This document shows, one piece after another, positions 1 through 11,311 of a DNA stretch of 64,000 nucleotides. The notes beneath the pieces were generated by a model, which did not search any database, was not told the DNA's origin, and was given only the letters and a program-made list of their open reading frames with translations. Positions within the stretch are counted from its first letter, which is position 1, and each line of letters opens with the position of its first letter. The position numbers and the translations under genes are program-made. This DNA is from Curvularia sp. ZM96 (taxonomy: Eukaryota; Ascomycota; Dothideomycetes; Pleosporales; Pleosporaceae): assembly GCA_022457065.1 (NCBI GenBank), contig JAJGBQ010000003.1, positions 4,588,001 through 4,652,000 of the forward strand, given 5' to 3'.

Positions 1-1606
1 CGGCGTGTGTCGCGTGCACCTGATATTGTTGTCGAAGCCGCGAAGAACTTTCTCTACGCCATCTCGCAACTTCACGACTGTGTCTCGCACATGGTACGCT
101 CAATCAAGTTGACAGCCAAGACCAAAGAAGGGTTGCGTCGCAAGGAAGACTTTTACCGCAGGTACTCGACTACCTATCTCAATATCCGAGCACTGAACGA
201 GGTCCTACACAAATTCGATGCTTTGGTCGAAGAGGACGAAGAAGAGGCACAGAAGTTGTCCAGAAGTGTGTACATGTATGCGCTGCGTTGTCTCGACTCC
301 TTCATGTCCATTACCCTCTCCATCGCCGAGAATCGCATCGAGATTACTCAGAATGCGAATACACACATCATGCGAACTTTTCTGCTTCTTCAGCAAGGAA
401 GTTTGATCGAGATGAGGAATGCTTGTTCTGTACTAGGCGCACAATTTAGGGATACTTCTGCCACAGCTGCAAAGCCTGCCGAAGCCGACAACCTCGCTAC
501 CGTTCGCGCACGACCGTCAAGGGGCCGTCGCTTCCAGACATCTCCGCCGCAGCGGAATGGATGGCAGATGCCTCCGCCAGTCATCCTTCATAGTAACGAC
601 AATAGCCGGTCCAACACCCTGACGAGCCTCGGCGCTGCCACTCCTCGCTCTGGAGGCTCCTTCTCTACGACTGCGCCAGGTATGACGCGATCTAATACGC
701 TCACAAGCAGCTTTGATGAAACAGACGAAGATGCTCAATTTGACAAAATCTACACAAAGCTCCGCAACGCATCTGATGGTTGCAGAAACTCCATGGCTCA
801 GATCACGCGCATGATGCGGGAGCAGTTCGACAGTCTGCGGCGTGATCTCGACTCCGAAGACCCCCGGGTCAAAGCGCTGGCAAACCTTATTGACAAAAGT
901 AATGAGGTCCAACAGATGGCAAATCCGCTTGCTATACGCTTGTCCCAGATGCAGCTCAAGGACAATTACACCCGTGACCAACCTGAGTTTTGGCAGCAAT
1001 GTATGGGCTTTGTCAAGGTATGTACAATATATTTTGGGTCAAACTTCTGGGAGTGGCATGCTAATTAGTTCATCACAGGCTTGGCAAGAACTTGCTGCAG
1101 CATATACTCAGCAAGGTAGAGAGCATAAGCTACTCACTGGTGAGGTCAAACAGCTCATGCGGCCGCTACACAAGATGGTCAAAGAAGCTAGTTTGGCTAT
1201 CAATGATAGTCCGTGGTCACATCTCACCAGCAACAACATCGGCTTGATGGGTCCGCCGAGTCTCTCTTCGTTCACATCGCGGACTCAACCACCCAAGTTT
1301 CTACAAAAGCCCAATGGAACTATGTCGTCAAGCGGTGGACCCTCTTTCCCGGGCCCAATCAATACATCAATCCCTGCAATGGCATCCGTCTTCTCTGGGC
1401 AACCCTACTCCACGGCGAGTTTGGGATCGCAGGGATCGGGTGGATACAGTACACCAGTTCCTGCAACTCCGCTGAGCGCTGCTCTAGGTGCTGCAGCCCA
1501 GGCAACTATTCCAAATACACCCAGGATGCCTTCACAGGGTTCCAACACGCTCAACGTCTTCGAACGTGCTGACCGACTACTAAGTCAAACAAGCAGGCGC
1601 GTATGA
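1..1606 (+). CDS. SOG2: SOG2-like RAM signalling pathway protein (3' part, 5' end outside window)
   Basis: This is the C-terminal part (about 514 residues) of a SOG2-family protein. In yeasts, SOG2 is a leucine-rich-repeat scaffold of the RAM/NDR-kinase network (Cbk1-Mob2) that controls polarity and cell separation. Exons are 1-1017 and 1079-1606. The intron has a GTATGT donor, a CTAAT branch site and a CACAG acceptor, and phase 0 is kept. The frame is open from base 1 with no start codon, so the gene begins upstream and its expected LRR region is not in view. Visible are a helical block (VEAAKNFLYAISQLHDCVSH, then a KEDFYRRY stretch), a Ser/Thr/Pro-rich disordered middle, a second helical block interrupted by the intron, and a low-complexity tail ending FERADRLLSQTSRRV. 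The family call rests on these helical blocks; no LRR was available to confirm it. Confidence 0.8.
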
Positions 1607-3816
1607 TTGTACTCGGCTGGTGTCGTTCGAACTAGCACAGCAAATTCATTCTGAGAGTCTACGTATTGGCCGCAAAACGTGCGATTCTACGCTTCTGCAC
1701 TCTATGCCAAACCGCGGCAAAGTACGCAGTGCTGCATTTGTATTCTGTTTTGCCCTTCCATCTTATCGCACCTATCCTAAACCTGTTTTTGGCTATTTGC
1801 ACAACATCAGCGGCGGCGTTTGTCCGGATTTCACTCTTTTTGTCTTTACTCTGTTCCATCGCACATCAACAGCATCCTCTTATCTGCATATCGGGAAAAA
1901 CGGCGTTTGAAGTCTACATAAGTCCTTTTTTGTTTTGTGATTAGCATGTAGCAGGAGTTCTGGCTTAGTTGGATTCGTATCGGGAGTGGGAAGAGATAGG
2001 AGGATGCTGGATAACGTGGACTGGTGGATCGACATGGTCTCAATGGACATGCATTGGACATGCATGGGACATGCATGGGACATGCGATTAATGTTTTTAT
2101 ATATGAAATACTGCAGTATTAATGTCCATACAGCTCAAAGTAGCAAATGCTTGGTCAGAGAGATATATTACAAGAGAAGAATTGCTGGCATTTCTTCCTT
2201 GGGAGTCATGAGGGGTTGGCGGATACTGGATAGGCTGGGAAAATAGGATAGACCATGCATGCATCTTTGTAGGTATTCATGCAAAAGGAAGTGAAATGAG
2301 AAAAGTGCAGAGGTCAATGGTACATACGCATCTCCTGTTGGTCATTCGCTCGTGTCATATACTTGAGTTGGTGACTTGATCTTGGCTCAAACTAACTATA
2401 TCCCAGACGCACTGTGGTAAGTTGGGAAGTAAGATATCTAGACTTCAAAGTAATGAAGCTATTTAGCTAGCCGGGACAATTCTGTTCTTTCTTTGCGTCT
2501 TTAGGATGTGGAACAGCGAGTGCAGCCGAATGCGAGTTCTAGGGCCAGGAATTGGAGTACAGCAGAGGATGCCTTTGTGACTGACGCGATAGTCGTTCTC
2601 TAAAGCCTTCTTTACGAAGCAGGAAAGCCAAGTTTGTCGAGAGTAGATTTACCATCATGTCAAACCAAAGTTACCGGTCTTGTTTACTCAGCCAAGTCGA
2701 ATGCTGGTATTCGCTATTTGAATGAAGCTGTGGGAAAAAGACAAATACTGACAGCGAAAAGAGAGTACTAGATACTGTCCCAAAGCAGTAGTGAGGGATG
2801 GTATGCAGAGGAAGATGCTTCGTTTTCAGATCACCACGCTCATTATACCAGGAAACGGGAAGGCTGAAGTCCGGCCAAGTAGCAACAGACCTAGGAGTTA
2901 CTAAGAGTTCTGAGTTTCTATCATAGTTGCCTGCGTGGAGAACAGCTCTTCAGTACTTGGTATATCCGCCTTTGGGAGTTACTACCAAAAATACAGCCGT
3001 CTTGATCTGTTCAAATTCCGGAAGAATAGAAGCTGTATACCTGATCCCACCAAATACTTTCGTTCTGGATCAATGTAGTCTGCATGGGTCTTTCTTCGGT
3101 TTCATTAGGCCCTTGCGATTCAAGATTTGTGTACCTGATCCGGCATCAAATCCATGTTCTTGAACCGGCTTGTCGACGTTGGCGTTGCTCTTGCTCTTTC
3201 TAGACGTCTTAGGCCTTTTGAATAATACTCCTTTTTCGACACTGGCGCGCAGCTCGTCCGGGGAGCCAAACGTGGGCATGATCAGGCCAAGGGGGAGTCG
3301 GCCGGAAAATATCTCAAAGACAGTCATCTTTGGTTTTAAGACGTTGTTTTCTTGTCGACTTGAATAGGCTCTCAGCCTATCATACATCGATGAATGTTAT
3401 TTAGCAGATATTATATAAAAACTGGATATGTACTACGTATGTAAGTAGATGCCAGTCGCATTGAAAGGTCTAAGAAGTCGCTAAGACATTTCATATGTGG
3501 CGTGTTGGCCAGAATCGTGCTTTTGACTTAGCACAGCTGAACTCGACGTTACAAATAGTATGTGTTGCGATCAGACTGTGCGTCAAGCGTTGAACGACGC
3601 CACATGGACAATGCATCTCTTTGCTCTAGGGTACCAGCTGAAGAAGGTGGCTTGTCGTAAACAAACCAGGGAGGAGTGTCATGCCGTAGTCTCGTGGATT
3701 CTTGCAAGGGTAGTCTACCAGTAAGTAAGGTGAATTCCTTGGAGACGGCCTGTTGGTTGGATTTTTCGGCATCGATATTGAACCAAAAGCGCGACAGAAA
3801 GTTTGGCTCGACGCAT
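1607..3816. other. Gene-poor intergenic region with a short tandem repeat
   Basis: About 2.2 kb between the convergent 3' ends of the SOG2-like and COX18 genes. It is AT-rich, and no convincing coding region was found. A 4-copy 11-bp tandem repeat lies at 2042-2085. A 105-codon minus-strand ORF at 3070-3387 has no recognisable homology and is not called. Confidence 0.6.
2042..2085. repeat. 11-bp tandem repeat, four copies
   Basis: Four consecutive units of consensus ATGGGACATGC. The first two differ from the last two at one or two positions; the last two are identical. Each unit overlaps the palindrome GCATGC/CATGC, so the array also reads as spaced GCATG motifs. Confidence 0.85.
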
Positions 3817-4821
3817 CTACACCCTCCGTGCCTTCAAGGTTGGCGTTGGGGGTAGGAGAAGTGGCCTTTTGCATGCCGTGTAACCTCGTGGTGCAGGATA
3901 CCTCCGGTCCAGCCAGACATTCCACAGCATGACCGAGGCCGTGCTTGAAGACCAGTAGAGCATCAGAGCCGCAGGGAGGTTTTGGCAGAGGGGTCCGATC
4001 AGCAGCGAAACACATAGCAAGGTGTTTCGAAGAACGTTGGGCCACCTGGCACCGCTCTCGACTGTGTTCTTTGAGCTATAAATGTTTGCAAACATAATCC
4101 CTGATGCGATGAATGGCAGGGCGCCGGTTGGATCTGGAAGAAGCAGGTCCGGGAACCAGAGCATGCCCTCTGTTGCCAAAGATGGTTCGAACCAGGCGCT
4201 AGGAGTCACCCGTGCAACGACTTCGCCAGTTTCTGTCGTCATTCTCGTGCTTTCGCCTCTGAATACGGACACCACCATACCGAGCAACCCATCCTGGGCC
4301 CCACACTTCTGGCGTATGGTTTCGGCCATGGCGAAGAAGATGGGTATTTGCGCCAGTGTCCAGCTAATCTGGCCTGAAAGGCTCACACCCCATCTTCTAT
4401 CTAATGCTGACGTGATGTCTTTTACTTCCTTTTTCACTGTGACCAAAGCTTGTTTGGTCGACCGGAAGTTGCCGCGCTTCAAAATTTCATCTCGTTTTTG
4501 GAATGCAAGTGCTTGGCGGAGGGGATGTAAACCAATGTATCGTGCCATGAGCGCACGCGCCCGTGTGCCAGCGGTGGTGACAAGCAGACCGCGAGCAACA
4601 AATGCGCTGAGGGGTATGGCAGCACACCAGGGGACAGTGGTGTGTATAGCGGATATCATCTCATGTGGCAGGTAGAGAATTGTGTCAATGAGGGGATCTT
4701 GTCGTGGTGTCGAGGCATGGAAGGCGCGTGCTGTAGGGTGACTTGTTAGGCTCCTGGAATTTGATGCGCTTTTCCGAAGCCATTGGCAGGCTGGCTGCCG
4801 CAGCAAGCACGAGGATGACAT
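3817..4821 (-). CDS. COX18: Mitochondrial inner-membrane insertase Cox18 (Oxa1/YidC family)
   Basis: A single-exon gene of 334 residues. Cox18/Oxa2 inserts the C-terminal tail of cytochrome oxidase subunit 2 across the mitochondrial inner membrane. The N-terminus is a basic, Ser/Arg-rich presequence (MSSSCLLRQPACQWLRKSAS) followed by a first membrane helix near residues 55-75. Then comes the hydrophilic YidC-type matrix loop with ISWTLAQIPIFFAMAETIRQ. Later hydrophobic helices include FIASGIMFANIY and LLCVSLLIGPLCQNLPAALM. The frame is open to an ATG at 4977, but I chose 4821. The upstream stretch lacks presequence character and would run into the divergent ALG11 promoter, and translation from 4821 gives an immediate targeting signal. 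The ALG11 start lies 213 bp away in the opposite direction, so the two genes probably share a promoter. Confidence 0.85.
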   Translation of the reverse strand: MSSSCLLRQPACQWLRKSASNSRSLTSHPTARAFHASTPRQDPLIDTILYLPHEMISAIHTTVPWCAAIPLSAFVARGLLVTTAGTRARALMARYIGLHPLRQALAFQKRDEILKRGNFRSTKQALVTVKKEVKDITSALDRRWGVSLSGQISWTLAQIPIFFAMAETIRQKCGAQDGLLGMVVSVFRGESTRMTTETGEVVARVTPSAWFEPSLATEGMLWFPDLLLPDPTGALPFIASGIMFANIYSSKNTVESGARWPNVLRNTLLCVSLLIGPLCQNLPAALMLYWSSSTASVMLWNVWLDRRYPAPRGYTACKRPLLLPPTPTLKARRV

Positions 4822-5034
4822 GGTGTAGTACTTTGTGGATGAGGTGGCTGCTCTGTCGGACCTCGCGGAGGGAAGAGAGGTCCCCACTACTGCGGCCAGG
4901 GTCCCATGTTCTCCGGCGCCAGGAACCGTCATCCCACCTGAACAACTGTCCAGCTTCCCGAACCATTCACTGCTCATGGATTGATACTCCGCTACCTGTC
5001 TTCCCCGCGACAGTTCCCACCGGCTCTGATCAAG

Positions 5035-6776
5035 ATGAGTGTGTTACTCATCCTCCTGTCGCTGCTGGTACCTGCGCTTGTGGCCGCTCTTTTGCTTCCC
5101 AAGATCCTGTACTTTGTTGCGGGACTAGTGGGACGACATCTCCGTCGCTGTTCGCGCACACGACGCGAGTTATTGCTGGCTAGGGTAGCAAACGAAACCA
5201 AAGCCTACGAGGAGGAGCTGAAGAAAAATAAACAAGAAGATGCCGACTGGGAGCAGGTGGGAACTACGCCTCCCGATAGTGCAGTGAAGAACAGCGATTG
5301 GGACGGCATCGTGGGTTTCTTTCACCCCTTCTGGTATGCATGGCGAGCCCTAAAGTACAGAGACATAGTCGCTGACCCACTGTTTCTACAGCAATGCAGG
5401 AGGCGGCGGCGAGCGAGTCCTCTGGGCCGCCATTCGAGCACATCAGAAGCGCTGGCCAAAGGCCACTTGTATTGTTTATACCGGTGACCACGATGTCGAC
5501 AAAGCAGAGATACTCAAGCGCGTCAAAGATCGCTTTAATATCCAACTGTACCCACCAACCGTCCACTTCCTCTACCTCACAACTCGTGACTGGGTGCTCG
5601 CAAGCACATGGCCGCGTTTCACGCTCTTAGGACAGTCTCTCGGGTCCTTGATCCTCGCCTACGACGCTTTCTCGCTCCTTGTCCCAGACATTTTCATAGA
5701 TACTATGGGATACGCATTTGCCCTCGGTCTATCCTCGTTCCTCTTTCCGAAAGTTCCCACGGGCGCATACGTACATTATCCAACCATCTCCACCGACATG
5801 CTTGACTCGCTGCAGGTCGGAGGACAGGGCGTGCATGCAGGAACTGGGTCAGGATACCGCGGGCAAGCGAAGAAGAAATACTGGCAGCTATTCGCAAAGC
5901 TTTACAGTAAAGTTGGTGGTACCATTGATGTGGTCATGACCAATTCCACATGGACACAAGGCCACGTCCAGTCGCTTTGGGGGCCATATCGCAACAAGCA
6001 CAACAAGGCAACTGACATCGATGTCGTTTTCCCACCTGTTGCAGTGGAAGAAGTCACAGAGGCCGTCGAAGTCTCCGAGTCCAGCGAGAAGAACCGCGGT
6101 CCATATCTCCTTTATATTGCGCAATTCCGACCAGAAAAAAACCACCGACTCATCCTCGAGGCTTTCGCCTCATTTGTGCATTCCAAAACAGAACTTCCAG
6201 CTTATTCCAATGAGACTCCAAAGCTAGTACTGATAGGTTCGGTGCGCAATTCGCACGATGACGCGAAACGAGTTTACCAACTGCGACTTCTGGCGCATGA
6301 ACTGCATATCAAAGAGAACGTAGAGTTCATATGCGATGCGCCATGGCCCCAGATGCTGGAGTGGATGCGCAAGTCTAGCGTCGGAGTAAACGCCATGTGG
6401 AACGAGCATTTTGGCATTGGCGTAGTTGAGTATCAAGCCGCAGGCATGATTTCCGTCGTCAATAACTCCGGCGGCCCTAAGCTGGATATTGTAGTCGAGA
6501 TTGACGGAAAACCCACTGGTAAGTTAGACACACGAAATTTTGAAATTTGTATTAGTTCAATGGTTGACGACAGGTACAGGCTTCCATGCGACCACTGTAC
6601 AAGAGTATGCAGATGGTTTTCGTAAAGCGCTCACGCTATCGCCACAAGAGACATTGGATATGCGGCGCCGCGCACGCAAGTCTGCCGAGCGCTTCACAGA
6701 TCAAACGTTTGTCGATAAGTGGGTTAAGAACGCAGAGAGACTGGTAGCGCTGCAGATTCAGAGGACGTCCAAGTGA
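5035..6776 (+). CDS. ALG11: GDP-mannose alpha-1,2-mannosyltransferase Alg11
   Basis: Alg11 adds the fourth and fifth mannoses to Man3GlcNAc2-PP-dolichol on the cytosolic face of the ER during N-glycan precursor synthesis. Exons are 5035-5333, 5392-6518 and 6580-6776 (540 residues, the usual family length). Splicing restores the family hallmark GFFHPFCNAGGGGERVLW across the first junction and PTGFHATTVQEYA across the second. The protein has an N-terminal membrane anchor (MSVLLILLSLLVPALVAALL) and then a GT-B fold of family GT4. It carries the nucleotide-sugar-binding EX7E motif in EHFGIGVVEYQAAG, followed by NNSGGPKLDIV. An in-frame ATG at 4981 would place extra polar residues before the anchor, so 5035 is preferred. 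The gene is divergent from COX18. Confidence 0.95.
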
Positions 6777-7522
6777 ACGTATGTCTCTAAGGCATGACCT
6801 TGTTCTCGTAAAAAAAAGGGTGATTATGGCGTTCCATCGGATCAATATTTTGCTGCTTTTCCATTCCTTTTTGATACCATATCGGCATTGGCATTCGGGA
6901 AGGTATACAATAATTGTATTTTTGTTCTAGAGGAACTTAGCATTGAATCCAATGTTACTGCTTCCTACCATCGGCACTGCAAGACACAATCATCATACTT
7001 GAAAACAACCATGTAAGACAAGAAGAGGATGAGAAAGAACAAGCAATCGCCCTTGGGACGTTGCGGAATAAAAGCTTTTTTATTCTCTATCTCTCAATTT
7101 TCCTTATCCGACTCGAGACAACGTCTCATCCCTCGGTATGACAGCTAGACCTGAGCTGTGCCCTTTGTTGCTTCCCTCCTGTCTAGACTTTATAGCCAAA
7201 TGGGTATACAAGCCATGATCCCACGATTGTTCCTGTGTCCTAGCTCTCCTCCCTCCTTACCAATCCATGAAATTCGCTTAGAACAGGCATTACTTAGTGA
7301 AAGAACTTTGCTAGGGTCCAAGATAGACTACTAGATTATACAGAGAAATAAAAGAAAAACAACAAGTAACAAAAAACAAGAACAACAACGGTTGGTTATC
7401 ATCGGAAGATAAGTAAATAAAGCAAAAAAAGGAATATGATCATAAGCGGAACCGGCCCAGCTGAATCGCATCCAATCGGATATCGATATGGTAGAAAAAA
7501 GAAACATTCTCATATTCTCTTA
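6777..7522. other. 3' intergenic region between convergent genes
   Basis: About 750 bp of AT-rich sequence with several A and T runs, between the ALG11 stop and the stop of the minus-strand gene. It probably contains both 3' UTRs and poly(A) sites. No gene is seen. Confidence 0.6.
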
Positions 7523-9049
7523 TCAAAGACGTTCAAGTTCCTGAAAGCGTTCCACGGGATCCGCAAACGATCGCGTCAGGCCGACTGAAGCCCAGAAATC
7601 GTCACTGATATCCTCGCGGGACGCAAGACGTTCCAGTAACGATCGCGCGTCGCGAAGCTCTTGGTCTAAAGGTGTAGAGTCGGCCCGTACGAGGGGCGGG
7701 GTCTCTGCCTCGCTTGTGTTCGCGGGCTCGTCAGCAGGTCCGTCGACCTGTGGCATTGCAGGCCTTTGTGTTTCTTCTTCTGCATTGGCATTCCTCCAGT
7801 TGGCTCGGTTGTAATAGTTGTGAACGTAATCGCTGGCGTCACGCGACCGGTCGATGACGCGGAGCGAGTAGCGCTCTGCATCTTGCATGGGAGGCTCGTC
7901 GGTGAAGTAGGATGGGCGTATCCTGCGACGAGGTGCCGTTGAGCTTGAGACGTTGCCTCGATCTCTCCGGTGCTCAGGACGCAAGCGTCGCGTAGGAACA
8001 AGTACATCTGTGTCTTCCTCTTCAGTGTCAGAGGCCGTGTCATTGTCCGAAGTATCACAAGCACGCAGAAACTGATCGTGCTGCGGGGGACTTGGTCGTC
8101 GCGAAGGAACTGTAAGGTGGGTTTGCGAGGATGCAGCTGAGTTTGAACTTCCTGCCCGCGAGCTGGAATGAGAGTTTGTAAACGAGGCTGAAGCTGCAGC
8201 GGACGCAAACGACGACGCCGCAGTTGGCGCAACTGGATCATCGACAACAGTGGTGAGAAAGCTGTCCCAATGCAGTTGGTCGTCGAATGGACTAACGCTG
8301 CGATTCCTATCGCCCAAGCCATCGAGACCAGGCACCGGACTCCAGGACTCGCGCAACGAGCTACTCGGCAATGGTCCATCGGCTATAGTCCGGCGACCCA
8401 TCCTGCGGAGTGGTGGGAAGGCCACGGGATTGTTGTCGCTGCTCTCGTGGTCATCTTCAGGCGCGCTTGTGGTATCGCTTCTTGTCGCAGACTGATCAGT
8501 ATAGGGGCTCCGCGAACGGGTCAATCTCGGAGGCGCAGCGCGACGGTAAGATGTCCTTTCGCGCAAACGAGAGAATTCTTGCGCGCCGGGTGTCGTATCT
8601 GGTTCTGAGCTGCGCGAGGCTGCGGCGGGCGCAAATCCTGGAGTAAAGACGGCAATGGTGCGATCGCTCTCCAAGGCCCTGCGCGCTGCATATGTGCGCA
8701 TAAATTCATCAAGGCGACTGCGCGATCGATGCAAAGTACTGTTGGGTCCGAGTGGTGCAGGTGAGTTGCTCGAAGCCTCATTGCCGCGATAGTCGGATCT
8801 CGAGACTTCGGGCACTGGCGGTGGCGCCAGGCGCGTGCGATGCGATGAGCGCGGTATCCATTCGATATGCGGAGTAGAGCCGGACACGTCAATGAGAAAC
8901 TCCGTGTCGAGAGTGGTGTGAGGTCGTGGCGATCGGTTCGGCCTGACGCGACGCCGGATGGGAGAGCGTTGGCCTGTCAAGTCGGCTCTCAGTACGTCCT
9001 TGTCCTTTGCTTCCTCCCGCTTAATGTTCCAGCCGATCGGAATGCCCAT
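7523..9049 (-). CDS. Hypothetical intrinsically disordered protein
   Basis: A single-exon gene of 508 residues with no recognised domain. It begins MGIPIGWNIKREEAKDKDVL, a short charged and possibly conserved head. The rest is mostly low-complexity sequence rich in Arg, Ser, Pro and Asp/Glu, with an Ala/Ser run near the middle. It ends with a more ordered-looking motif, REDISDDFWASVGLTRSFAD, followed by a final charged segment. The conserved-looking ends around a disordered centre suggest a real protein with terminal interaction motifs; this is inference. The frame is open 59 codons further upstream (to 9226), but that segment looks like translated promoter DNA, so 9049 is chosen. It is divergent from the folate gene, with about 500 bp between starts. 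Confidence 0.7.
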   Translation of the reverse strand: MGIPIGWNIKREEAKDKDVLRADLTGQRSPIRRRVRPNRSPRPHTTLDTEFLIDVSGSTPHIEWIPRSSHRTRLAPPPVPEVSRSDYRGNEASSNSPAPLGPNSTLHRSRSRLDEFMRTYAARRALESDRTIAVFTPGFAPAAASRSSEPDTTPGAQEFSRLRERTSYRRAAPPRLTRSRSPYTDQSATRSDTTSAPEDDHESSDNNPVAFPPLRRMGRRTIADGPLPSSSLRESWSPVPGLDGLGDRNRSVSPFDDQLHWDSFLTTVVDDPVAPTAASSFASAAASASFTNSHSSSRAGSSNSAASSQTHLTVPSRRPSPPQHDQFLRACDTSDNDTASDTEEEDTDVLVPTRRLRPEHRRDRGNVSSSTAPRRRIRPSYFTDEPPMQDAERYSLRVIDRSRDASDYVHNYYNRANWRNANAEEETQRPAMPQVDGPADEPANTSEAETPPLVRADSTPLDQELRDARSLLERLASREDISDDFWASVGLTRSFADPVERFQELERL

Positions 9050-9553
9050 TGCGCATCTAAGAGTGAGTTGTGAGGGTTCAAAAAAGATGAGTGGAGATGT
9101 GTTGTTGATGGTGACGCGCCTTGACGGATGCTGGGGATGGTCGGAGGGGGAACTAGGGCGGCGGAGCGGCGCACGTCGTACCCACCACCTAAAGCAGTGA
9201 GGCTGAAGCGTCTGGGGAAGAGGCACAGAACCGCCGAGGGGATGCGATTGTGCGAATCCGTGTCTGAACAGCCCTCAAGTGTGCCAGATACTCAAGCAGA
9301 TATGTGCGCACCCTCGCAATGTTTTCCAGGCACCGTTTGAGGGCGCTGCATCGCTTCAAGACCGCAACTGCCTAACAACTGGCCCTCTTGGACAGACGCG
9401 ACTATGTTCGCCAAGCCATAATTGCCTATTGCGGCATAGCCGCTCCTGCCTGCAGCTTCTGGTCCAGTCGCCACCGTGAGTCAACACCATATGCAGGAAT
9501 CTCGTTTCAGACCATCGCTGCCTATGCTTTTTTAGCACACGCCAAAGACGGCC
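9050..9553. other. Divergent promoter region
   Basis: About 500 bp between the start of the disordered-protein gene (minus) and the folate synthase gene (plus). No coding region is supported. An in-frame TAG at 9533-9535 upstream of the folate gene closes that frame and supports the ATG at 9554. Confidence 0.6.
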
Positions 9554-11311
9554 ATGATCCAGCCCGGTTTGGGGAGGATCAGTCAGCTCCTAAAGAATGT
9601 CGAGTTCCCATGGAGATCGATACATGTCGCTGGCACTAACGGCAAGGGATCCATATGCCACCACGCCTCGCAGCTGATCCAGCGTAAGAAGATTAAGTTT
9701 GGGAAGTTCACTTCTCCTCATCTTGTAGACAGGTAGGCGCGATGCGACGTGGGCTGTTCATCATCTGACCTCTGCAGATGGGACTGCATCACCGTAGACA
9801 ATAAGCCCGTTGATGAGACGGTCTTTCGCAGGGTTGAGAAGCACTATCAAGACCTCAATCTCAGAGACGGTATTGGTGCCTCTCCGTTTGAGATTCTCAC
9901 TGCTGCTGCTTTTCACATCTTCAACGAAGAGCAGATCAAAATCGGCATTGTCGAGGTTGGCATGGGCGGGAAGGAGGACGCCACCAACATTCTCAACAAT
10001 CAAGCAGTCTCTGTTATCTCAAAAATCGACCGTGATCATCAAAATTTTCTCGGCGAGACAATAGAGGAAATCGCACTTCACAAGGCCGGCATTCTGAGGC
10101 CAAAAGTACCGTATATCATTAACCCGACCAATGAGGAAAATGTCAAACACGTGATTCATGACTACGCAAAGACTATCGACGCCGGCCCGCCTCTAAGCAT
10201 TGAGCCTCCTGATTTCCGGAGAAAGCTGTTCCCTAAACACGACTGGATAACCTTTACTGCACCGTTGATACCGACCCAACGTGACAACGTAGTCTTAGCC
10301 GCCGTCGCCGCCAGGCAGGCTGTAGAAAGTATAGGACTCGAGTTTAGACCCTTTGACATTGGGCGCTTCCTGTTGAAGTCCCGACTGACTGTCAATCCCG
10401 GTCGCATGGAACTAGTCAGAGTGCCACTCATATTCGGTGATCACAAGGAACCCAAGGGACAACGGATAATAGTGGATGGGGCCCACAACCCCAATGCTGC
10501 CACATCGCTCAAAGAATATGTACGTCTTCGTCATAGAAGGGCCAAAATAAATGGTCAAGGACTCCCCAGTCGAGCAGGATGGCCAGTTACGTGGGTACTA
10601 GCCATGACTGAAGGCAAAGATGCACACAAGTACTTGGAAATATTACTCCAGCCAGGAGACAACGTCATCACTACAACTTTCGGTCCAGTGGATGGTATGC
10701 CTTCGGTAAAACCAATGGATCCGAAGCAACTGCTTGATATAGCAAAGTCAGTGCAATCCGGAGTGACAGGAATAGCAATGCCGAAGGAGGGTGCACTGCG
10801 AGCACTGTGTGCAGCCAAGTTCATCTCGAAACCAAAACAGCCGGTGGTACTAACGGGCAGTTTGTACCTTGTCGGTGATTTCCATCGTGAACTCCGATCA
10901 CGAACCAGCCCGCATTACTGGACTGACCCAGAGTTTGAGCAAGACAGGAAAACATTCAAGGCCATGCTTAAAGAAGAGGAGCACAGAGTCAATCGTTGGC
11001 TTAGTGCTAATTCTGAAGAATCTGTTCATTCAACTAGTGACAAGCATACGAAGGAGAACTCCCAGTGGAGCAAGCAAATTTCTGATCGAGAAAAGAAGAG
11101 GGCCATTCAAGAAGAGATGGAGACTCTTGACAGAGAATTGGAGTTCCTCGCAGCTGAAGAGCGACGCATCGGACAGCAACAACCTTCCAATGGCGAGAGT
11201 CTGAACGGAGCAGCAGATTCAGAGAACACTGCATCCAGTAGTGAGCCTGAGCCTCCAAAAGAAGAACAGGATCGTGGAGCAGACATACCTGGTGAGTCAA
11301 TCTACTCATAA
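9554..11311 (+). CDS. FOL3: Dihydrofolate synthetase / folylpolyglutamate synthase (Mur-ligase family)
   Basis: This ATP-dependent ligase joins glutamate to dihydropteroate or folate. Exons are 9554-9732 and 9778-11311 (570 residues). The P-loop is HVAGTNGKGSICHHAS, followed by the family's FTSPHLVDR, and the junction restores DRWDCITV. Further Mur-ligase landmarks are GASPFEILTAAAFHIF, VEVGMGGKEDATN and the C-terminal-domain motif VDGAHNPNAA. The enzymatic core ends near VVLTGSLYLVGDFHREL (about residue 430). The remaining 140 residues are a charged, coiled-coil-like tail not needed for known family activity. ATG 9554 is the first codon after an in-frame stop. The 3' end is uncertain: a strong donor (GTGAGT at 11292) lies near the stop, and a coding-like segment continues at 11391-11576 (see findings). 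The Fol3 versus Met7 choice is by overall resemblance. Confidence 0.85.

Noticed and set aside
3070..3387. 105-codon minus-strand ORF (contains FEIFSGRLPLGLIMPTFGSP)
   Set aside because: No recognisable family, AT-rich surroundings, and no convincing splice partners. A repeated GGATCAGGTA motif nearby gives two similar peptides (GSGTQIL, GSGIQLL) but no gene model.
4082..4675. 197-codon plus-strand ORF opposite COX18
   Set aside because: It is an antisense shadow of a clear Oxa1/YidC-family gene.
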